Positions 7,813-15,967 are shown, numbered from the stretch's first letter. The stretch: DNA of 35,379 bases from Hyphomicrobiales bacterium (GCA_019243195.1 JAFAUQ010000275.1:1-35379), one strand, 5' to 3'. Program-made: numbers and translations. The notes: generated by a model not told the origin, from the letters alone.

Positions 7813-7964
7813 GCAACAAACACCGACGTCATCCTGAGGGGCCGCTCGCCTTGGCGAGCGGCCGTCTCGAAGGATGGCCACAAGCACGGAGCCTGCTTCC
7901 ATCCTTCGAGACGGTCGCGCGCAAGCGCGCGCGACCTCCTCAGGATGACGGCGGTGTTTGTTGC
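7813..7964. repeat. Palindromic repeat family C, copy 1
   Basis: The arms are 27 bp with one mismatch: GCAACAAACACCG(A/C)CGTCATCC continuing to CTGAGG, and the inverse at 7938-7964. The interior includes TCTCGAAGGATGG mirrored by CCATCCTTCGAGA. Family-C copies also lie at 27321-27442 and 28679-28824. The last 21 bp (GATGACGGCGGTGTTTGTTGC) occur again at 7974-7994. Confidence 0.9.
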
Positions 7965-7997
7965 ACCTATGCCGATGACGGCGGTGTTTGTTGCGCC

Positions 7998-8666
7998 CTA
8001 CTGCTTCACATACCGCAGGATCGTGTCGATCACGATCTCGCGCCGGCGGGCGAGCGCCTGAGGGCTTTCCATGTCGCGCTGAAAGATGCGCGAGAAGGTT
8101 GCGCGGTTGGCGACGTTGAAGAAGCACAGCGCACTGATCGTCATGTGCAGGTCGATTTCATCGATCCCGTCGCGGAAGACCCCGGCGGCGCGGCCGCGCC
8201 GGTAGATATCGCGCAAAGTCGCGATTGCCGGAACGTTGAGCTCCGCGATGTTGCCGGAGCGGGCAAGATGCACGCCGCGGTGGATGTTTTCCACCATGAC
8301 GAGGCGGATGAAGCTCTCGTTGGCGTTCTGATAATCGAAGGTGAAGCCGACCAGTGTGCGCAGCGCCTGCTCGGGGCCGAGATGGTCGAGGCTCAGATTC
8401 GCCTCGATGTGGCGGATGCCGGCGTAGGCGCGCTCGATCACGGCGACGAACAGCCCCTCCTTGTCGCCGAAGTAGTAGTAGATCATCCGCTTGCTGGTGT
8501 TGGTGCGCGCGGCAATGTCATCCACCCGCGCGCCGGAAAACCCCTTCTCGGCGAATTCCTCGGTCGCGATGTCGAGGATGTTCGCGCGGGTGGCCTCCGG
8601 ATCGCGCTCGAGGACGCGGGGCAGGGCCGCGGTGGTGCTCGTCATGGCTGGCTCATTTCGGGTCAA
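7998..8666 (-). CDS. TetR/AcrR family transcriptional regulator, probable repressor of the shikimate operon
   Basis: The 222-residue protein has the TetR N-terminal helix-turn-helix at about 27-75 (ILDIATEEFAEKGFSGARVDDIA, then TSKRMIYYYFGDKEGLF). An all-helical ligand and dimer domain follows. I prefer the TTG start at 8666 because AAGGAG lies seven bases upstream; the ATG at 8645 has no good ribosome-binding site. It is transcribed away from the BKACE-MFS-dehydrogenase-dehydratase operon, with 221 bp between them. Two related sequences in that gap (8689-8706 and 8797-8810) are candidate operators, one over the operon promoter and one over its own. Repression relieved by an aromatic-pathway acid is the likely mode; this is inference from layout. 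Confidence 0.9.
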   Translation of the reverse strand: MTRNEPAMTSTTAALPRVLERDPEATRANILDIATEEFAEKGFSGARVDDIAARTNTSKRMIYYYFGDKEGLFVAVIERAYAGIRHIEANLSLDHLGPEQALRTLVGFTFDYQNANESFIRLVMVENIHRGVHLARSGNIAELNVPAIATLRDIYRRGRAAGVFRDGIDEIDLHMTISALCFFNVANRATFSRIFQRDMESPQALARRREIVIDTILRYVKQ

Positions 8667-8688
8667 AGCCGCATCTCCTTACCTGATT

Positions 8689-8706
8689 TGAACCAGTTAG
8701 TCCATA
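8689..8706. promoter_or_regulatory. Candidate TetR operator, site near tetR
   Basis: TGAACCAGTTAGTCCATA matches CTAACCGTTTAGTACATA at 8798-8815 in 14 of 18 positions. It lies 23 bp upstream of the TetR start codon, where binding would give autorepression. It is less palindromic than the other site. Confidence 0.4.
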
Positions 8707-8796
8707 TGCTCACGAAAACGTGTTGGAAGAATTAGTGCGGTCTATCAGGTAGTTAATCATATGCAGCTGGTTAAATTGTAATTCGTCCTTGCTATA

Positions 8797-8810
8797 ACTA
8801 ACCGTTTAGT
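8797..8810. promoter_or_regulatory. Candidate TetR operator over the BKACE operon promoter
   Basis: ACTAACCGTTTAGT is an inverted repeat with six of seven pairs matching. A possible -10 (TATAAC, 8793-8798) overlaps its left end, and a weak -35 (GTTAAA) lies 17 bp further up. It is 78 bp before the BKACE start. The position fits repression by the divergent TetR protein. Confidence 0.5.
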
Positions 8811-8887
8811 ACATAACCCGGGAGAGGAAGCGAAACCAAGCGCCAACAGGTGGGAAAACCACCGCCGGCGGCTCAAGGAGCCAAGTC

Positions 8888-9715
8888 ATGACGACTCCGT
8901 GCATCATCACCGTCGCCATCACGGGCTCGCTGCCCCAAAAATCCGACAACCCGGCGGTGCCGATCACGGTCGCCGAGCAGGTCGAATCGACCCACGAGGC
9001 GTTCGAGGCGGGGGCGACGCTGGTTCATGCCCACGTGCGCAAGGACGACGGTTCGCCGACCTCCGACCCGGAGCGGTTCGCGCGCCTGATTGAGGGCGTG
9101 CGCAAGCATTGCCCCGGCATGATCATCCAGCTGTCGACCGGCGGGCGCTCGGGCAGCGGACGCGAGCGCGGCGGCATGATCCCGCTCAGGCCGGACATGT
9201 GCTCGCTCTCGACCGGCTCGTGCAACTTCCCGACCCGCGTTTATGAGAACAGCCCCGAATTGGTCGACTGGCTCGCCGTCGAGATGCAGGAGAACGGCGT
9301 CAAGCCGGAAATCGAAGCCTTCGACCTGTCGATGATCTTCAAGGCGGTCGAGATGGAGAAGGCCGGCCAGATCGCCGGGCCGCTGCACGTGCAATTCGTC
9401 ATGGGCGTGAAGAACGCCATGCCGGTCGATCGCGAGACGTTCGACTTTTACGTCACCACCCTCCAGCGCCTCGCGCCCGCAGCCACCTGGACCGGCGCCG
9501 GCATCGGCAGAGGCCAGATCATGCTCAATCGCTGGTCGCTCGAATTGGGCGGCCACTGCCGCACCGGCCTCGAGGACAACGTGCGGCTCGATCGCACGAC
9601 GCTTGCTCCGTCCAACGCCGCGCTGGTCAAGCGCGTCGTCGATATGGCGGGCGAATACGACCGCCACCCCGCGACCGTCGCCGAGGCGCGGCAGATTCTG
9701 AGACTCGCCGCCTGA
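8888..9715 (+). CDS. Beta-keto acid cleavage enzyme (BKACE, DUF849; Kce-like)
   Basis: The 275-residue protein belongs to the family of 3-keto-5-aminohexanoate cleavage enzyme. These enzymes condense a beta-keto acid with acetyl-CoA and release acetoacetate and a new CoA ester. The TIM-barrel metal site is visible as VHAHVR (His47, His49), with LSTGG after the third strand and GLEDNVRLDR carrying the late Glu/Asp. The length is normal. AAGGAG lies eight bases before the ATG. It is the first gene of a four-gene operon (28 bp to the permease gene). Family members differ in substrate and the specificity residues cannot be judged by eye. Because the operon makes protocatechuate, a beta-ketoadipate-like or related keto acid is a reasonable guess, not shown. 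Confidence 0.9.
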   Translation: MTTPCIITVAITGSLPQKSDNPAVPITVAEQVESTHEAFEAGATLVHAHVRKDDGSPTSDPERFARLIEGVRKHCPGMIIQLSTGGRSGSGRERGGMIPLRPDMCSLSTGSCNFPTRVYENSPELVDWLAVEMQENGVKPEIEAFDLSMIFKAVEMEKAGQIAGPLHVQFVMGVKNAMPVDRETFDFYVTTLQRLAPAATWTGAGIGRGQIMLNRWSLELGGHCRTGLEDNVRLDRTTLAPSNAALVKRVVDMAGEYDRHPATVAEARQILRLAA

Positions 9716-9743
9716 GAAACTTCATCATCGGAGGAAAATCGAC

Positions 9744-11129
9744 ATGAGCACTGCCGGGGTTCACGAGTCGCACGGTCGGGATCAAACAAAGAAAGCGGCC
9801 GCCAGCGGCTGGATCGGCTCGGCGCTCGAATATTATGACTTCTTCATCTATGCGACCGCGGCGTCGCTGATCTTCCCGCAGATATTCTTCCCTTCCAACA
9901 ACCCGACCGTCGCCATCATCGCCTCGCTTGCGACCTACGGCGTCGGCTACGTGGCGCGGCCGATCGGCGCCTTCGTGCTCGGCCACTGGGGCGACACGCA
10001 CGGCCGCAAGACGGTGCTGATCCTGTGCATGCTGCTGATGGGATTCTCCACCATGGCGGTCGGGCTGCTGCCGACCTATCAGCAGGTCGGCGTGCTCGCG
10101 CCCGTGCTGCTCGTGATCCTGCGGCTGATCCAGGGTTTCGCCGTCGCTGGCGAAATTTCCGGCGCCAGCTCGATGATCCTCGAGCACGCGCCCTTCGGCC
10201 GGCGCGGTTTCTTCGCGAGCTTCACCTTGCAGGGCGTGCAGGCCGGGCAGATCCTTGCCGCCGCCGTGTTCCTGCCGCTCGCGCACTACGTGCCGGAGGC
10301 GGCGTTCAAGACGTGGGGCTGGCGCGTTCCGTTCCTGCTGAGCTTCGTGGTGATCGTCGCCGGCTATATCATCCGCCGCCGCGTCGACGAGACCCCCGCC
10401 TTCGCGGAAGAGAACCAGCACGGCAAAGTGCCGAAGGCGCCGGTCCTCGAGGCCTTCCGGGACAACTGGGCCGACATGCTGCGCGTCGTGTGCATGGCGT
10501 TAATGAACGTGATCCCGGTGGTCGCCGCGATCTTCGGCGCCGCCTACGCGGTGCAGCCCGCCTACGGGATCGGCTTCCACACGGACGTCTATTTGTGGAT
10601 TCCGGTGGCGGGCAATATCCTGGCCGTGCTGATCATTCCGCTCGTTGGCGGCCTCTCCGATCGGATCGGCCGCCGGCCGCCCATCATCGTCGGCGCGCTC
10701 GGCTCGGGCCTGCTGTCGTTCGCCTATCTTTACGCGATCAGCATCCACAACGTGCCGCTGGCGATCGTGTTCTCGCTGCTGATGTGGGGCATCGTCTACC
10801 AGGGCTACAACGCGATCTTCCCGAGTTTCTACCCGGAACTCTTCCCGACCCGCACCCGGGTCACCGCCATGGCCATCGCGCAAAATGTCGGCACCACGAT
10901 TACGGCGCTGCTGCCGGCGCTGTTCGCCACCGCCGCGCCGCCCGGCTCGTCCGGGATCCCGTTCAAGATCGGGTGTCTCACGTTCGGCATCACGATCATC
11001 TCGGCGCTGGCAGCGCTGAGCGCGCGCGAGACCTACCGCATCCGTCTCAACGACCTCGGCAACGTCGGCGCTACCCCGATGAGCAAGCCGGAGTACGATC
11101 GCCTGCGGGCGTCGAGCGCGGCCGTCTGA
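9744..11129 (+). CDS. MFS permease, metabolite:H+ symporter (MHS) family; probable shikimate/quinate importer
   Basis: The 461-residue protein has 12 predicted membrane segments. The MHS opening is clear: SGWIGSALEYYDFFIYATAASLIFP. So is the MFS loop 2-3 signature GHWGDTHGRKTVL, and a second copy follows at GLSDRIGRRPPIIV. E. coli ShiA (shikimate) and ProP (proline/betaine) are in this family. GGAGG precedes the ATG. It lies between the BKACE gene (28 bp upstream) and the quinate/shikimate dehydrogenase gene (9 bp downstream). By context it should bring in shikimate, quinate or dehydroshikimate with protons across the inner membrane. The C-terminal tail after the last helix is about 30 residues and polar. 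Substrate assignment is by neighbourhood only. Confidence 0.9.
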   Translation: MSTAGVHESHGRDQTKKAAASGWIGSALEYYDFFIYATAASLIFPQIFFPSNNPTVAIIASLATYGVGYVARPIGAFVLGHWGDTHGRKTVLILCMLLMGFSTMAVGLLPTYQQVGVLAPVLLVILRLIQGFAVAGEISGASSMILEHAPFGRRGFFASFTLQGVQAGQILAAAVFLPLAHYVPEAAFKTWGWRVPFLLSFVVIVAGYIIRRRVDETPAFAEENQHGKVPKAPVLEAFRDNWADMLRVVCMALMNVIPVVAAIFGAAYAVQPAYGIGFHTDVYLWIPVAGNILAVLIIPLVGGLSDRIGRRPPIIVGALGSGLLSFAYLYAISIHNVPLAIVFSLLMWGIVYQGYNAIFPSFYPELFPTRTRVTAMAIAQNVGTTITALLPALFATAAPPGSSGIPFKIGCLTFGITIISALAALSARETYRIRLNDLGNVGATPMSKPEYDRLRASSAAV

Positions 11130-11138
11130 GGTCATGCC

Positions 11139-12035
11139 ATGAAGGCCGCGGATGCCTTGTTTGCTGTGGCGCGCGAGGACCACCTCGCCGCCCCGCGCTC
11201 GGTGCTTGTCGGCCTGATCGGCGCCGGCATTCAAGCCTCGCGTTCGCCCGCCATGCACGAGCGCGAAGGCGCCGCCCAGGGTCTCGCCTATATCTACAAG
11301 ATCATCGACCTCGAGACGCTGGGACTCACAGCCGATGCGCTTCTTGAGCTTGTCACGGCGGCGCGGCGCTTCGGCTTCGCCGGACTCAACATCACTCACC
11401 CCTGCAAACAGACGGTGATCCCGCTGCTCGACGACTTGTCGGTCGACGCCCGCGCGCTCGGCGCGGTCAACACCGTGGTATTCGGCCGCGACGGCCGCGC
11501 GGTCGGCCATAACACCGACTGGTCGGGCTTCGCCGCGGCGTTCCGGCGCAATCTTTCCGACGTGCGGCGAAACCGGGTTGTCCAATTCGGAGCGGGCGGC
11601 GCCGGCGCCGCGGTCGCTCACGCGTTGCTGATACTCGGTGTCGGCGAGCTTTCCGTCATCGACACCGACCGGGGCCGCTCGGAGCGGCTCGCCCAGGACC
11701 TGTGCGGCCGCTTCGGGAGCGGCCGGGCGCGCGCCGCGGACGATAGCGACCGCGCCGTGCGCGCCGCCGATGGCATCGTCAACGCGACGCCGCTCGGCAT
11801 GGCGAAATATCCGGGCATGCCGCTGGCGCGCGGGCTCCTGCGCCCCGATCTATGGGTCGCCGACATCGTCTACTTCCCGCTCGAAACCGAGCTGTTGCGC
11901 AACGCGCGGGCCGCCGGCTGCCGCAGCATGGGCGGCGGCGGCATGGCGGTGTTCCAGGCGGCCGACGCGTTCCGCCTGTTCAGCGGCCTCGAACCCGACG
12001 CCGAGCGCATGATGCGCCACTTCGAGAGCATGTGA
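11139..12035 (+). CDS. aroE: Quinate/shikimate dehydrogenase (AroE family, catabolic NAD type)
   Basis: The 298-residue AroE-fold enzyme oxidises shikimate, and possibly quinate, at C3. Substrate-binding Ser34 and Ser36 (ASRSP), catalytic Lys90 in NITHPCKQ and Asp127 in HNTDWSG are in place. The nucleotide loop is GAGGAG (151-156), and the following strand ends VIDTDRG. The acidic residues there favour NAD over NADP, where biosynthetic AroE has an NRT-like motif. NITHPCKQ and the acidic strand end resemble the quinate/shikimate dehydrogenases of Corynebacterium, as I recall them. It lies 9 bp after the permease gene and 10 bp before the dehydratase gene. The role is therefore catabolic, and the biosynthetic aroE is expected elsewhere in the genome. 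The symbol names the family only. Confidence 0.9.
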   Translation: MKAADALFAVAREDHLAAPRSVLVGLIGAGIQASRSPAMHEREGAAQGLAYIYKIIDLETLGLTADALLELVTAARRFGFAGLNITHPCKQTVIPLLDDLSVDARALGAVNTVVFGRDGRAVGHNTDWSGFAAAFRRNLSDVRRNRVVQFGAGGAGAAVAHALLILGVGELSVIDTDRGRSERLAQDLCGRFGSGRARAADDSDRAVRAADGIVNATPLGMAKYPGMPLARGLLRPDLWVADIVYFPLETELLRNARAAGCRSMGGGGMAVFQAADAFRLFSGLEPDAERMMRHFESM

Positions 12036-12045
12036 GGAGGCCGGC

Positions 12046-13935
12046 GTGCAGACCGCCATCGCGACTGTTTGTTTGGCCGGCACCCTCAACGAGAAGCTCG
12101 AGGCGATGGCGGCTGCCCGCTTCAAGGGCGTCGAGATTTTCGAGAACGACCTTCTGTCGTTCGACGGCACGCCGGCGCAGGTCGGCCGCCGCATCCGCGA
12201 TCTCGGCCTCGAGGCGGTGACGTTCCAGCCGTTCCGCGACTTCGAAGGCATGCCGGAGCCGCGGCGGTCGAAGGCGTTCTCGCGCGCCGAACGCAAGTTC
12301 GACCTGATGCAGGAACTCGGCTGCGACCTGCTGATGGTGTGCAGCAATGTCTCGCCCGATTCGCTTCCCGAGATCGACCGCGCCGCTGCCGACTTCCACG
12401 AATTGGGCGAACGTGCCGCCGCACGCGGCCTGCGCGTCGCGTTCGAGGCGCTCGCCTGGGGCCGCCACGTCAACCACTATCGCCAGTCGTGGGACGTGGT
12501 GCGCCGCGCCGATCACCCCGCGGTCGGCCTCGTGCTCGACAGCTTCCATGTGCTCGCGCGCCGCAGCGATCTTGCGCCGCTGCGCGACATCCCCAAGGAC
12601 CGCATCTTTCTCGTCCAGATGGCCGACGCCCCGAAGCTCGACATGGATTATCTGTCATGGAGCCGGCACTACCGCTGCTTCCCCGGCCAGGGCGAGCTTC
12701 CGGTGGCGGATTTCATGGACGCGCTCAACGCCACCGGCTTCGACGGCCTCCTGTCGCTCGAAATATTCAACGACAGTTTCCGCGCCGGCTCGGCGCGCTC
12801 GGTTGCGGTCGACGGTCAGCGCTCGCTGCTGTTCATGCTGGATGAATTGCAGCGCCGCACCGGGCGGCCGGTCGCCGGAGTGCCGAACCTGCCGCCGCGC
12901 GCGCACTGCCGCGGTATCGATTTCGTCGAGTTCGCCATGGACGAGACCGCCGCCGCCAAGTTCGAGCAAACGCTTGCGGCGCTCGGCTTCGCCAATGCCG
13001 GCGTGCACAAGTCCAAAGCCGTGACGCGCTGGCGCCAGGGCGGCATCAACATCGTCGTCAACTGCGAGAAGGAAGGTTTCGCCCATTCCTACAACATCAC
13101 CCATGGATCCGCCGTCTGTGCGCTCGCGCTCAAGGTCGACGACGCAGGGGCGGCGCTGGCACGCGCGGGCGAATTGCTCGACCAGCCGTTCCGTCAGCTG
13201 GTCCGGTCGGGTGAAGTCTACATCCCGGCGGTGCGCGGGCTCGGCGGCAGTCTTCTTTATTTCACCGACGATAGGACCGACCTCGGCCGCCACTGGGAGA
13301 TCGATTTCGATGTTCCGCCGCGGGCGGGCGATGGCGCCGGCGCGGGACTGACCGCGGTCGATCACGTGGCCCAATCGATGCACTACGAGGAAATGCTCAC
13401 CTGGCTTTTGTTCTACATGTCGCTCATCGAGGTGCACAAAACGCCGGTCGAGGACGTGCTCGATCCCGGCGGCGTCGTGCGCAGCCAGGTGGTCGAGAGC
13501 GAGAACGGCGCGCTCCGCCTCGTGCTCAACGCCTCGCAGAGCCAGCACACGCTCGCCTCACGCTTCCTCAACGACCTGTTCGGTTCGGGCATTCAGCACA
13601 TCGCCTTGGCGACCGACGATATTTTCTCAACGGTCGAACGCCTGCGCACGGCCGGTGTCGAGCTGTTGCCGATCCCGGAGAATTATTACGACGATCTCGA
13701 CGCCCGCATCGACCTTGCGCCCGGCGCGCTCGAGCGCTTGCGCGCCAACAACGTGCTCTACGACCGGCAGGGGGCGGGCGAGTATTTCCAGGTCTACACC
13801 AAGGACTTCGACGGCGGCTTCTTCTTCGAGATTGTGCAGCGGCGCGGTTACGCGGGTTTCGGCTCCGCCAACGCGCCGATCCGACTCGCCGCGCAGACGC
13901 GCCTCGCACGCCACCCGGCGATTCCGCGAAGGTGA
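12046..13935 (+). CDS. quiC: 3-Dehydroshikimate dehydratase, QuiC1 type (TIM barrel fused to an HPPD-like domain)
   Basis: The 629-residue protein converts 3-dehydroshikimate to protocatechuate. The N-terminal xylose-isomerase-like TIM barrel (1-275) has Glu134 (AFEALAWG), Asp165 (VLDSFHVL), Gln191 (LVQMADAPK) and Glu239 (SLEIFND). These are the same four metal ligands at the same numbers that I recall for Pseudomonas putida QuiC1. The C-terminal half (about 295-629) is a tandem VOC domain like 4-hydroxyphenylpyruvate dioxygenase. It keeps His440, His518 and Glu595 as a possible metal triad. The start is GTG with GAGGAGG five bases upstream. It is the last gene of the operon and converges on the outer-membrane protein gene, 32 bp away. 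The dehydratase role is strong; the job of the second domain is open. Confidence 0.94.
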   Translation: MQTAIATVCLAGTLNEKLEAMAAARFKGVEIFENDLLSFDGTPAQVGRRIRDLGLEAVTFQPFRDFEGMPEPRRSKAFSRAERKFDLMQELGCDLLMVCSNVSPDSLPEIDRAAADFHELGERAAARGLRVAFEALAWGRHVNHYRQSWDVVRRADHPAVGLVLDSFHVLARRSDLAPLRDIPKDRIFLVQMADAPKLDMDYLSWSRHYRCFPGQGELPVADFMDALNATGFDGLLSLEIFNDSFRAGSARSVAVDGQRSLLFMLDELQRRTGRPVAGVPNLPPRAHCRGIDFVEFAMDETAAAKFEQTLAALGFANAGVHKSKAVTRWRQGGINIVVNCEKEGFAHSYNITHGSAVCALALKVDDAGAALARAGELLDQPFRQLVRSGEVYIPAVRGLGGSLLYFTDDRTDLGRHWEIDFDVPPRAGDGAGAGLTAVDHVAQSMHYEEMLTWLLFYMSLIEVHKTPVEDVLDPGGVVRSQVVESENGALRLVLNASQSQHTLASRFLNDLFGSGIQHIALATDDIFSTVERLRTAGVELLPIPENYYDDLDARIDLAPGALERLRANNVLYDRQGAGEYFQVYTKDFDGGFFFEIVQRRGYAGFGSANAPIRLAAQTRLARHPAIPRR

Positions 13936-13967
13936 CTACAGGTGCGTGCTGCCACAATGAGATCGGC

Positions 13968-15713
13968 TCAGAATTTGTAGGCCAAGCCGAGTGTGGCGGT
14001 GTGGGTGCGGATGCGGATGTCTGTCGTGGTGGTCAAGGCGGTCGCCGCACAGGTTGGCGAGCACGTTCGCACGTCGGTCGGCGACCAGGTGCCGAAATCG
14101 GCGTAGCGGTATTCACCGCGCGCCATCCAATGATCCCAGAGCATCGCTTCCAAACCGCCGCCGACGGTCCAGCCGGCGCGGACGGTCGTATCGGAAATGG
14201 CGCTGGGCCCATACATTCGACCAAACAACAGGGGCCCACAGTAATCGCGGTTGTTAAAGAAACTCTGAGGGACGGCGCCGCACACTGAAGCTTGCTCCAC
14301 GCTTAGCCAAGCGGCTCCGCCGGTAGTGTACAGCAGCAGGGCGGGAGACGGTAACCATCCCACTCGCGCACGCAGGCTGGCGTCCCAGCCGGTGTCGACC
14401 GTGTAGCTGTTTTCGGGCCGCCCGTTCACGAGGGCCGTTAGACTATTCGTGCCGGGGACGAACATTCCGCTTACGCTCCGCCCCGATTTCGCCCAGCCCC
14501 AATCGCCCTCGAGCCCCATAAGCCACTGCGGCGCGCTCTGCCAGTCAAAGCCGAGATAAGGGCTCAGGCGGAGGGCCGTGCTGTCCAATGGCTGCCCGGG
14601 AATGCAGAGAGCAGTCGACGTGCATGAACCCGACGGGTCGAGCAAATTGGGATCGAACGCACCGGTATCGGTCGCGGCGATCAACGTCGTATCCACCACG
14701 GACGTTCGCGTGCCCAGGCCGAGCCCCACGTAGGGACCGGTCCACGGAGCCGGCGCTGCAAGCGGCGCCTTGACATACATCGGGGCCCCAGCAGGCGTGT
14801 CCGCGGAGAGGCGAGATCCATCGCCGAACGTGTAGGCCATACCGAACGTAGCGGTGTGGGTATGGAGGTGGACGTCCGTCGTGGTGGTCAGGAAAGTTGT
14901 CGGAGAGCCTGGAAACGTGAATGTACGGGTATCTGTTGGCGACCACGTGCCGTAGTCGGCATAGCGGTATTCGGCGCGCGCGACCCAATGATCCCATACC
15001 AGGGCTTCGAGACCAGCGCCCACAGTCCAACCGGTGCGGGTGGTGGCGTCGACGATTGGACCGGGGGCAAAAAAGCCGGCAAGGCAAAGACCGGGATTGC
15101 CAACGCCGAGCGGGCTACCGCTGCATACGGACGCCTGCTCGACGTGCAGCCATGTGGCACCGCCGGTCGCATAGAGTAACAGGGTGGGCGACGGCAGCCA
15201 GCCGAGGCGGCCGCGCAGGCTTGCATCCCAGGTCGTGTTGACGGCGTAACTGTCCCAGGCATAGCCGCTGAAGAGATTGTTGCTGGCAGCGCCGCCGGGG
15301 ACAAACATGCCGCTCAAGGTCCGCCCGCCTTTCGCCCAGCCAAAGTCGCCCTCTAGTCCCACGAGCCATTGCGCCCCCATTTGCCAGTTGTATCCGGCAT
15401 AGGGGCTGAGACGGAAAGCCAGGCTGTCCACCGGCTCTCCGGACGTGCAAGGCGATTGCGCATTGCAGTAGGACGCCCCCATCAGGTCTGAGAAAGGGGC
15501 CAGACCGCTATCGCTTGCGGCCGTGAGTGCCGTATCGACGACTGAGCTGCGCGTGCCGAGCCCCAGGCCGAGATAGAAACCTGTCCACGACGGAAGTGGT
15601 GCTGCCGCCACGGACGGTGCCTTGTAGACCGACTCTGCCGGTAAGTCGGCGGCCGCCGCCGGGCCAGCGATCAACGCCATCAGGGCAAGGCTGCTCTTGC
15701 GAAATTTGCTCAC
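13968..15713 (-). CDS. Outer-membrane protein with two tandem Omp25/31-type beta-barrels
   Basis: The 581-residue protein starts with a signal peptide (MSKFRKSSLALMALIAGPAAAAD). Two complete, similar barrels follow: about 43-296 (WTGFYLGLGLGTRSSVVD to ATFGMAYTF) and 323-581 (WTGPYVGLGLGTRTSVVD to ATLGLAYKF). Each ends in Phe, the usual C-terminal signal of a single outer-membrane barrel. The linker GAPMYVKAPLAAPAPW resembles the N-terminus of a mature Omp25/31 protein. Matched blocks include GLEGD(F/W)GWAK and LPSP-LLLY-TGGA. Each half has two Cys pairs at equivalent places, possibly loop disulfides. The usual family length is one barrel of 220-290 residues. The start is GTG after GGGGG. The function is unknown. 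The neighbouring AraC gene lies upstream on the same strand, 255 bp away. Confidence 0.88.
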   Translation of the reverse strand: MSKFRKSSLALMALIAGPAAAADLPAESVYKAPSVAAAPLPSWTGFYLGLGLGTRSSVVDTALTAASDSGLAPFSDLMGASYCNAQSPCTSGEPVDSLAFRLSPYAGYNWQMGAQWLVGLEGDFGWAKGGRTLSGMFVPGGAASNNLFSGYAWDSYAVNTTWDASLRGRLGWLPSPTLLLYATGGATWLHVEQASVCSGSPLGVGNPGLCLAGFFAPGPIVDATTRTGWTVGAGLEALVWDHWVARAEYRYADYGTWSPTDTRTFTFPGSPTTFLTTTTDVHLHTHTATFGMAYTFGDGSRLSADTPAGAPMYVKAPLAAPAPWTGPYVGLGLGTRTSVVDTTLIAATDTGAFDPNLLDPSGSCTSTALCIPGQPLDSTALRLSPYLGFDWQSAPQWLMGLEGDWGWAKSGRSVSGMFVPGTNSLTALVNGRPENSYTVDTGWDASLRARVGWLPSPALLLYTTGGAAWLSVEQASVCGAVPQSFFNNRDYCGPLLFGRMYGPSAISDTTVRAGWTVGGGLEAMLWDHWMARGEYRYADFGTWSPTDVRTCSPTCAATALTTTTDIRIRTHTATLGLAYKF

Positions 15714-15967
15714 GGTTCATCCCCCATATTTTTCAAAACCTACCCTGCCGGCAGACGGGATTTCTGTCTTGCACCGCCGTGCGCCCGATTTGATGTCCAG
15801 CGAACCCGTGCGGAATGTTTGTTGCTGTTGTATTTGTGCAACAGTTGCCGCACACCGTCGTTAAGATTTTTTTAATGCCGCCGATTGCGCGTGCGCGCAC
15901 GCATCGGTCTTTATATTTGATTAGTCGTGCGCCGCTTTTGACCCCGAACGCGCCGGAGCGCCGGACT

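Noticed and set aside
12046-13935. Annotation as 4-hydroxyphenylpyruvate dioxygenase
   Set aside because: Only the C-terminal half is HPPD-like; the N-terminal barrel has all four QuiC1 metal ligands and the operon is for quinate/shikimate.
15889-15902. Palindrome GCGTGCGCGCACGC as terminator of the first AraC gene
   Set aside because: It is a perfect 14-bp palindrome but has no loop and no T-run, and alternating GC is common in this DNA.
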